Assembly: GCA_028696755.1 (NCBI GenBank)
Contig: JAQVGK010000128.1
Coordinates: 1-8,433, forward strand
From: Bacteroidales bacterium
Lineage (GTDB): Bacteria > Bacteroidota > Bacteroidia > Bacteroidales > ML635J-15
Direction: 5' to 3'
DNA length: 8,433 nt
A program made the position numbers and the translations under genes. The notes under the pieces were generated by a model. It was not told the DNA's origin, made no database searches, and saw only the letters and a program-made list of their open reading frames with translations. Of this stretch, positions 1 through 5,713 are shown in pieces (the first letter of the stretch is position 1; every line of letters starts with the position of its first letter).

Positions 1-1544
1 ACGTCAATATTTGGATTTGTACAATTTGTTGTTGTACCATCCCCAAAAATCCAGATACACGTATTAACTGCAGCAGTTGTATTGTCAAAAGCAATTGGGG
101 AGTAATCACATGAGTTCGAAAAATTAGAACTTACAACAGGTAGTGGGTGAACAACTAAGCTTTTACTAAATGATTGGTGACAATTTGAACTGGTAGTAAC
201 TGTTAATGTTAGATTGTAAGTCCCTGCACTTAAGTATGTTTTTGTGGGTTCAAAATCCGTCGAAGTGCTACCATCGCCAAATTCCCACAAGTAAGTTAAT
301 GGTTGAGTCGAAGGGTCAGAATTTGTATTGTTGCTAAATGTGTATTCTTCACCGGGGCAGCGATATATCCCTCCCAAAACTGCAAATGATGGATGTGGCA
401 ATGAATCATGAATTAAAACAATTGAATCAACAGTAAAACATCTGTATGGATCGGTAACAGTTACGTAATACCAACCAGAATTTGTAACGGCAATTGTTTG
501 AGATGTTTGACCAGTGCTCCAGTAGAAATAATTCCCTGTGTTCCCTGCATTCAAATATGCCGTGCTGCCTGCACAAATTCTCATAGTATCTCCAATATTT
601 ACTATTGGAGGATTATCGCAGATGTGATCAGCAACAGTTATTCTTATGTCGTTGCCCAAATTTACTACAGGCGATGTTTCACTAACAAAATTTCCTACAG
701 GATCGACTTCTCCATATTTATTTTCGAAGTAGTAACCTTGGGTATGAGATGTGAATATTTTAAAATCATCTTCGCTACAATTAATACCTTCAAAATCTGT
801 ACTGTCAAGATAATAGACTTCAAGACCAACATTTTGCCCCGAAGTACCAGCAAAAACATTATAATATTTTTTTATACTCCCATCTGTTACTGTTATTTGT
901 GAAGTATGTCCACGCTGTACATTTACATTTCCGGTGGGTGCCCCTATAATCTGCAAACCCAAACCAACCCCATTGCGCGACATATAATTACTAAAACTCA
1001 TATCGCCTGTATAAACATAACCGCTTTGACCAGTAATTCGGCTTGAATCGCTTTCGGAACTTAGTGTACCATAGCTGGATAAATCAGAGTTTTTTAGATG
1101 TATGTTATTACCATTCAAGTCAATTATTCCATTGGTAAAGAAAATAGTGTCTTTAATTTCGAGATTTGTGCCTAATTGCAAGCATGTATCATTATTATTA
1201 ATCTGAACTTTATTCAACCTTACTGGATTGCCATAAATTCGCTGAATGCTATCTCCAATAAATCTGATTAATCCAGTTTCATCACGGGCAAAAACTGAAT
1301 CAGAAGCATTGTTAACGACATTTCCTTTAATAATTATTTCTCCTGAATTAAAAATGCCTCCACTTTCATTAATAATACTGCCATTAATGAACAAAAATGC
1401 GGAACTGTCAGCAAGTTTTATTCGCTGATTGCCTGTAATTACTATACTGTCCTGAGCAATTAAGTTTGAAGATAACATTGCCAGAAAATAAAACAGAACG
1501 GCTGTTTTATATGCAATTGATTTTATGTTTAATTTTATATTCAT
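1..1544 (-). CDS. Exported PKD/Ig-like repeat surface protein, 3' end outside window
   Basis: This frame is open from an ATG at 1544 to the left edge, giving 514 visible codons and no stop. The N-terminus has lysines, a hydrophobic core and a cut site near A30-Q31 (SSNLIA-Q), so it is Sec-exported. Residues 32-290 are beta-rich and Asn/Gly-rich. They include 'IIDLNGNNIHL' and the 'G.GL.....P.GNV.V.RGH' pattern, common in large Bacteroidota secreted proteins. Residues 311-379 resemble an Ig-like module (ICAGSTAYLNAG, WSTGQTSQTI, GWYYVTVTD). Residues 385-466 form a PKD domain with the hallmark 'WEFGDGS' and 'AGTYNLTLTV'. A second PKD starts near 468 ('WIFGDGT') and is cut by the edge. Proteins of this type usually end in a type IX secretion or gliding-motility C-terminal domain; that end is not visible, so secretion by that route is inference. 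The gene starts 10 bases after the collar-protein gene and is probably last or late in the operon. A later Met at residue 23 would destroy the signal peptide. Confidence 0.93.
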   Translation of the reverse strand, partial: MNIKLNIKSIAYKTAVLFYFLAMLSSNLIAQDSIVITGNQRIKLADSSAFLFINGSIINESGGIFNSGEIIIKGNVVNNASDSVFARDETGLIRFIGDSIQRIYGNPVRLNKVQINNNDTCLQLGTNLEIKDTIFFTNGIIDLNGNNIHLKNSDLSSYGTLSSESDSSRITGQSGYVYTGDMSFSNYMSRNGVGLGLQIIGAPTGNVNVQRGHTSQITVTDGSIKKYYNVFAGTSGQNVGLEVYYLDSTDFEGINCSEDDFKIFTSHTQGYYFENKYGEVDPVGNFVSETSPVVNLGNDIRITVADHICDNPPIVNIGDTMRICAGSTAYLNAGNTGNYFYWSTGQTSQTIAVTNSGWYYVTVTDPYRCFTVDSIVLIHDSLPHPSFAVLGGIYRCPGEEYTFSNNTNSDPSTQPLTYLWEFGDGSTSTDFEPTKTYLSAGTYNLTLTVTTSSNCHQSFSKSLVVHPLPVVSSNFSNSCDYSPIAFDNTTAAVNTCIWIFGDGTTTNCTNPNID

Positions 1545-1554
1545 GTCTTTAAAC

Positions 1555-2613
1555 TTAAAGTTTCATTATGAAAGCTAGTACATAATATGGGGGAAGGTTT
1601 TTATGAGGCATATTTCCGCCAGATCCATTGTCAATAGAGATTGGATGAGAATGACTCCCGCCTGCTACCGTGTATCCATAGCCATTATAATAGCAGTCTG
1701 TGCATGTTCCAGAATCTCCTTGTATCATTTCATGCGTATCGTCTTGCCAAGATCCGCCAACACCAGAATCTACTCTAATCAAATGCGTGTGATTTCCTGC
1801 CGACGCACTACTTCCATTGTGAGAATGTGATGGTAATTGAGTTTCGCCAATTTTAACATTGTCGGCTCCAGATTGATTTCCTAAGTTATAAGTCACTGGG
1901 GCACCATGTGTGTAGCTTGTGCCATTTTGTTCCAAAGTTATTTCGTTTCTTGTCCCTGCGCCCACAATAAATCTACCACTAAGGTTTGGAGTTCCATTGC
2001 TGCCATCGCACAAAGCCCAACCTGCAGGAACAGCAGCTCCACTCCACATAATTATTGATCCGGCAGGCAACAAGTCGTGACCATCTTCCTGGATTTTCCC
2101 ATCAGTATTAATATTTCCTGTAGTATGAACCTCACCTCCAACTTCTAATTCTTTAACTCCTACAGTTGTGGCGATTCTTACCTTCCCTGCAAATTGAGCT
2201 CCATTAGTGGGTGCAATATTATTTGCTCCGACCGACAAATTTCCAAGTACAGTAAATTTACTTGCAGGCGCATCGGTGCCAACTCCAACATTTCCAAGAT
2301 TTATACCATCTGTTGAAACTATTTGTGGCGCCGCAGGGTCCCCAGGATTATACACTTTTTTCCATGGAACCATATAATACCAGCTTACACCATCAAAAAA
2401 ACAAAACGAATTTTGAATAGTGTCGTAAACCATTAAACCCTTTGCTGGGTTTGCAATATTCGAAATATCCAATCGTGGAACTAATAAACCTTTATCATCC
2501 GATTTTAAATCTAATACTGCTGATGAATCAGGCAAAACATTATTTATACCAACCTGTGCGTATGCGCAGATACTGGAAATTATTAGGGCGAAAATTATTA
2601 CTCTTTTTTTCAT
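1555..2613 (-). CDS. Exported tail-collar domain protein (paralog 2)
   Basis: This is a complete 352-residue protein. The signal peptide is MKKR plus a hydrophobic core, with a cut after A19 (CAYA-Q). The mature N-terminus 'QVGINN...SAVLDL...GLLVPRL' is a motif common to exported Bacteroidota proteins. Residues 60-82 carry the 'GLMVYDT...FCFFDGVSWYY' pattern that usually follows it. Residues 108-180 are a beta-repeat shaft (GVGTDAPASKF, GNLSVGANNIAPTNGA, LEVGGEV). Residues 182-220 are a phage tail-collar domain (LLPAGSIIMW, PAGWALCDGS, PNLSGRFIVGAG). The C-terminus has HxH motifs at 263-265, 275-277 and 321-323, a CxxC at 304-307, and the closing 'PPYYVLAFIMKL' strand typical of collar proteins. 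Collar proteins of phages form trimers that bind receptors; a trimeric surface or secreted fibre tip is inferred here. It aligns along its whole length with the gene at 2626-3729 and lies 12 bases from it. The ligand is unknown. Confidence 0.95.
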   Translation of the reverse strand: MKKRVIIFALIISSICAYAQVGINNVLPDSSAVLDLKSDDKGLLVPRLDISNIANPAKGLMVYDTIQNSFCFFDGVSWYYMVPWKKVYNPGDPAAPQIVSTDGINLGNVGVGTDAPASKFTVLGNLSVGANNIAPTNGAQFAGKVRIATTVGVKELEVGGEVHTTGNINTDGKIQEDGHDLLPAGSIIMWSGAAVPAGWALCDGSNGTPNLSGRFIVGAGTRNEITLEQNGTSYTHGAPVTYNLGNQSGADNVKIGETQLPSHSHNGSSASAGNHTHLIRVDSGVGGSWQDDTHEMIQGDSGTCTDCYYNGYGYTVAGGSHSHPISIDNGSGGNMPHKNLPPYYVLAFIMKL

Positions 2614-2625
2614 AACGCTTTTAAT

Positions 2626-3729
2626 TTAAAGTTTTATAATGTAGGCAAGTACGTAATAAGGGGGATTGTTAGAATGTGCAACTGCAGCCAAAGATGGCGT
2701 ATTGTAAATTGATAAAGTATGTGAATGCGCACCAGAATCGTTTGTAGGTTGATTAGCATTACCGCCACAAGTTCCATCAGGATCTCCACAAGTAGCAGTA
2801 TTCACTGTAATACCAGTTGGGCCAGCCCCGCCGCCATCACCATCGTCAAATGCCATTGTGTGCACATGATTACCTCCAGTTACACTGCCTCCATGATTAT
2901 GAGATGGCATTTGACTTATATCCATTAAGACTTTATCAGAGCCACCAACTTGATTAGGGGTATGATTATTTGATATGCCAATAGTAGTGTTTCCTAAATG
3001 ATCAATTGTAATTTCTCCTCTTGTTCCAGCTCCCATAACAAACCGTCCACTCAAATCTGGTGAAACAATGTTTCCCGAGCCATCTAGTTTAGAATAAGTA
3101 CTTCCGTTGCACAAGCCCCAACCTGCCGGTATGTCGGCTGTAGAGCCATACCACATTACTATGGTTCCTGCTGGTAATAAATCATTTCCGTACTCTTTCA
3201 ACTTTCCCCTAATATTTACATTGCCGCCAACTTCGAGCTGATTTACAATTCCAGCATTAACTCCCATTCTTACTTTGCCAAAAATATACGCTCCATTTGT
3301 AGGAGCAATACTATCTTTGCCAACCGCAAGATTTCCTACAATAGTAAGTTTGCTTTGTGGATCCGCAGTACCAACACCTACCCCAGAATTACTGTTCATA
3401 TTAAGTGGACTAATGTTTTGCTCAGTAGTTGGATCGCTCAAATCTACTTTCTGCCCCCAGGCTGGCATCGATATCCAGTCGGCACCGTTAAAATAACAAA
3501 ACAAATCCAAGTCTGTACAATAAACTAACATGCCTTCATCAGTAGTATTTAAAGTCATGGTGGACATTTGAACTTTTGTTAGACGTGGAACAAGTAATCC
3601 TTTATTATCGGAACTCAACTCTAAAATTGATTTAGCATTAGGATCTGTGGTATTAATCCCAACTTGAGCTATAAGACAAATTGAAGTGAGTGTAATAAAG
3701 CATAATAATAGTAATAAATATCTTATCAT
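2626..3729 (-). CDS. Exported tail-collar domain protein (paralog 1)
   Basis: This is a complete 367-residue protein. The signal peptide is MIRYLLLLLC..., with a cut near A21-Q22; the residue before each early Cys is L or I, so there is no lipobox. The mature start 'QVGINTTDPNAKSILEL...GLLVPRL' is the Bacteroidota export-associated head. Residues 115-183 are a beta shaft (GVGVGTADPQSKLTIVGNL, APTNGAYIFGKVRMG, LEVGGNV). Residues 185-237 are the tail-collar domain (LLPAGTIVMW, PAGWGLCNGS, SPDLSGRFVMGAG), with about ten extra residues around 211-222 relative to its neighbour. HxH motifs lie at 277-279, 288-290 and 335-337, with C314 and C321 between the last two. The end is 'PPYYVLAYIIKL'. The gene begins 4 bases after the FN3 gene and ends 12 bases before its paralog. 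The loops between conserved strands are the most different parts of the pair, as expected if the two tips bind different ligands (inference). Confidence 0.95.
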   Translation of the reverse strand: MIRYLLLLLCFITLTSICLIAQVGINTTDPNAKSILELSSDNKGLLVPRLTKVQMSTMTLNTTDEGMLVYCTDLDLFCYFNGADWISMPAWGQKVDLSDPTTEQNISPLNMNSNSGVGVGTADPQSKLTIVGNLAVGKDSIAPTNGAYIFGKVRMGVNAGIVNQLEVGGNVNIRGKLKEYGNDLLPAGTIVMWYGSTADIPAGWGLCNGSTYSKLDGSGNIVSPDLSGRFVMGAGTRGEITIDHLGNTTIGISNNHTPNQVGGSDKVLMDISQMPSHNHGGSVTGGNHVHTMAFDDGDGGGAGPTGITVNTATCGDPDGTCGGNANQPTNDSGAHSHTLSIYNTPSLAAVAHSNNPPYYVLAYIIKL

Positions 3730-3733
3730 AGTT

Positions 3734-5710
3734 CTATAATTTAATAATTATCGATTCTGTCTTTGAGTATTCTATATCATTACCTGAAATAATAGCAATT
3801 CTGTAGAATATTGTAACATCAGTTTTATCAGGTTTATCTTTAAATTCAGGTTTTATTATTTTACCACTTATTGGCTTAAAGTTTTCGGTTTCGTCAAATT
3901 TTTTATAAACAATAAACGAAAGCTCATCTTCGGTATCCATTACTTGCCATTTTAACTCAACTAGCTTTGATTTTTTGTTGTATTTGACTGTGAAACTTTT
4001 AAATAAATCTTCACTTTTAATATTATTCTGAATTTTGCATGTTCTCATTTCTGACATTTCTGAAGTGTTGCCAGAACTGTCGATTGCTGTAATGTAATAA
4101 CAGTTAGTTTGAGTTAAATCTGGAAACATATCAGTAAATAGAGTAATTTTTGAAATTGTGTTGTTGTTAATTCTTTTTGCAGATTCAACACCATCATTCT
4201 CATTAAAACGATAAACATTGTAACCTGCGAGGTCAGAGTCGTTATTGGGGAACCATTCAACAATGATTGAGTTTTTACTCTGTTTTAACGACTTTATTAA
4301 TGGTTTTTCCGGAGATATGACATCTGGCATTCGAGTTTGGGCGGCATCCGACATAGAGCTTCTATTATAGGAGCTATCAACAGCTACAACTTTATAAACG
4401 AAATTGTTCTTAGCATTAGCTGGTAAAATATCAACATATGTTGTAACCGAAACTGGAACTGAATTGAGAGGTAAAAATGCTGATTCTTTCCTAATGCTTC
4501 TAAAAATGTAATAGCCCAAAACATCTTTTTCTGGAGATGGCTGCCAATTAAGTGTGATCTTTCCCGATTCGGCAATTGCTGTTACCATTAAAGGAGCTGT
4601 TGGAGCAAAAACATCCTTTATCTCGACCGGATAAACTTCTGATAATGCCTCGTTTCCTTCAATATCAACAGTAGCTACACGATAATTATAGACACCAATT
4701 TCTACAACATTGTCGGCAAATATTTGTGTTTCCTTTGGAATTATTGTTTGATTTAAACAAACATAGTCTTCAGATCCGTACACTGCCCTGTAAACTTTGT
4801 AACCGGCCAAATCAGGAACATTTTCATTTTCCCAGTATAGGTTTACGTTTTTACCTTGAATCTCACAAACTACTTTGTCGGGAGCAATTGGAGGCTCCAT
4901 ATCTTTGATTTTTACCTTTATCTCGGCACTTGGTTTATTTTCTCTTCCGAAGTAATCGATCGAAATTATTTTGTAGCTGTACTCTGTTCCTACCTTTAAA
5001 CTATCATCGGTGTAGAAATATTTTAGATAATTACCTTTTTCATCTGTCCCGGGAATAACTGGAACCGTTGTGATTTTTTTTAATTCATTTCCATTTTCTG
5101 CACGCAATATATAAACACCCATAACCAAATTTTCATCTGGAATCCACGAAAAATGCAGCGAGCAACCTTCCTGACTCGTAATTATTCCGCTTGGTGGCTC
5201 TGCGGCGAAATAATCATCAGCAACAATCCATTCTGACATCCCTAGTTGCGTATCTTTAGGAGAAACATATCTGGAAATCATATATCTGTACTTAACCGAT
5301 TTTGAGACTTCAGTGTCAATTAATTGGATCCCTAAGAATTCTGATACTTCTGGGTACTGCACAGATTTTATCATCAAAACTAATTTAGTGATTCCGTCGA
5401 GCTCAGCTGAGTTAGAAACAAGTACTTTGTTTTGTAAGACATTAAGAATTTTATCGTTTTCGACAATATTCTCATCAATTGCTGTCCCTTTAATAAGAGG
5501 TTTCGTTGAGATTAAAGTCCAATCATTGCTCCCTGATTGCTGACGAAAAACATAGACTGGTTCGTCGAAATAAATGTTTTCGGAATACCATTTTACTGTT
5601 ATGTTTCCATTGCCTGAATTCGTTACCAAAACTTTACAATTAACCTGAGCATTAATAAAATTAAAGCAAAAGAATAAACAAAAAGTCAATACTATTTCAA
5701 ATGTTTTCAT
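3734..5710 (-). CDS. Exported multi-FN3 domain protein
   Basis: This is a complete 658-residue protein made almost entirely of fibronectin type III-like domains. The signal peptide MKTFEIVLTFCLFFCFNFINA is cut near A21-Q22; C25 lies after the cut and is not in a lipobox. Approximate domains are 23-165 (divergent, with a long insertion), 170-268, 270-365, 368-461, 464-558 and 568-656. The central ones show the clear FN3 pattern: a 'D...P..P' linker, 'W....D..GY.[IV][YF]R', a 'T.[YF].D' strand, then 'Y.[VI].A[VI]D..GN.S'. No catalytic domain or C-terminal sorting domain is seen; the last strand of domain 6 runs straight to the end (SIIIKL). Multi-FN3 proteins act as extended spacers or as binders of protein or carbohydrate. 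Here a scaffold between the large upstream protein and the collar proteins is inferred from operon order only. Gaps to its neighbours are 3 and 4 bases. Confidence 0.94.
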   Translation of the reverse strand: MKTFEIVLTFCLFFCFNFINAQVNCKVLVTNSGNGNITVKWYSENIYFDEPVYVFRQQSGSNDWTLISTKPLIKGTAIDENIVENDKILNVLQNKVLVSNSAELDGITKLVLMIKSVQYPEVSEFLGIQLIDTEVSKSVKYRYMISRYVSPKDTQLGMSEWIVADDYFAAEPPSGIITSQEGCSLHFSWIPDENLVMGVYILRAENGNELKKITTVPVIPGTDEKGNYLKYFYTDDSLKVGTEYSYKIISIDYFGRENKPSAEIKVKIKDMEPPIAPDKVVCEIQGKNVNLYWENENVPDLAGYKVYRAVYGSEDYVCLNQTIIPKETQIFADNVVEIGVYNYRVATVDIEGNEALSEVYPVEIKDVFAPTAPLMVTAIAESGKITLNWQPSPEKDVLGYYIFRSIRKESAFLPLNSVPVSVTTYVDILPANAKNNFVYKVVAVDSSYNRSSMSDAAQTRMPDVISPEKPLIKSLKQSKNSIIVEWFPNNDSDLAGYNVYRFNENDGVESAKRINNNTISKITLFTDMFPDLTQTNCYYITAIDSSGNTSEMSEMRTCKIQNNIKSEDLFKSFTVKYNKKSKLVELKWQVMDTEDELSFIVYKKFDETENFKPISGKIIKPEFKDKPDKTDVTIFYRIAIISGNDIEYSKTESIIIKL

Positions 5711-5713
5711 AGT

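Larger units (their letters stand above)
1555..3729 (-). repeat. Tandem gene duplication of collar proteins
   Basis: The two collar genes align from signal peptide to last residue. Shared blocks include 'QVGIN', 'GLLVPRL', 'APTNGA', 'GKVR', 'LEVGG', 'DLLPAG', 'PAGW.LC.G', 'LSGRF', 'GAGTR.EIT', 'PSH.H' and 'PPYYVLA.I.KL'. Differences concentrate in the collar loop and in the loops between HxH motifs. The divergence is far too large for a recent duplication. Confidence 0.85.

Noticed and set aside
498..902. Plus-strand ORF of 134 residues
   Set aside because: It lies opposite the PKD/Ig-like gene, whose minus-strand frame is open with clear domain motifs; its protein is a Cys/Ile/Tyr-rich shadow with no recognisable features.
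1561..1573. Perfect 6+1+6 inverted repeat as a terminator
   Set aside because: The one-base spacer cannot form an RNA hairpin, it lies in the last codons of a gene with another gene 10 bases on, and no T-run follows.
1642..2907. Diversity-generating retroelement acting on the collar loops
   Set aside because: No reverse transcriptase gene, template repeat or adenine-biased variable repeat is visible; ordinary divergence explains the differences.
1555..3729. Prophage or contractile injection system tail genes
   Set aside because: Both collar proteins have Sec signal peptides and the Bacteroidota exported-protein head, and no tube, sheath, baseplate or tape-measure gene is seen. Phage tails are assembled in the cytoplasm.
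1555..5710. Shared '-I-[IM]-K-L' end of three consecutive proteins as a sorting signal
   Set aside because: In the collar pair it is the family's normal last strand; in the FN3 protein it is the last strand of domain 6. It does not match a type IX C-terminal domain, so coincidence is likelier.
3734..5710. Lipoprotein anchoring of the FN3 protein at C25
   Set aside because: The residues before C25 (AQVN) do not fit a lipobox; a standard cut at A21-Q22 fits better.
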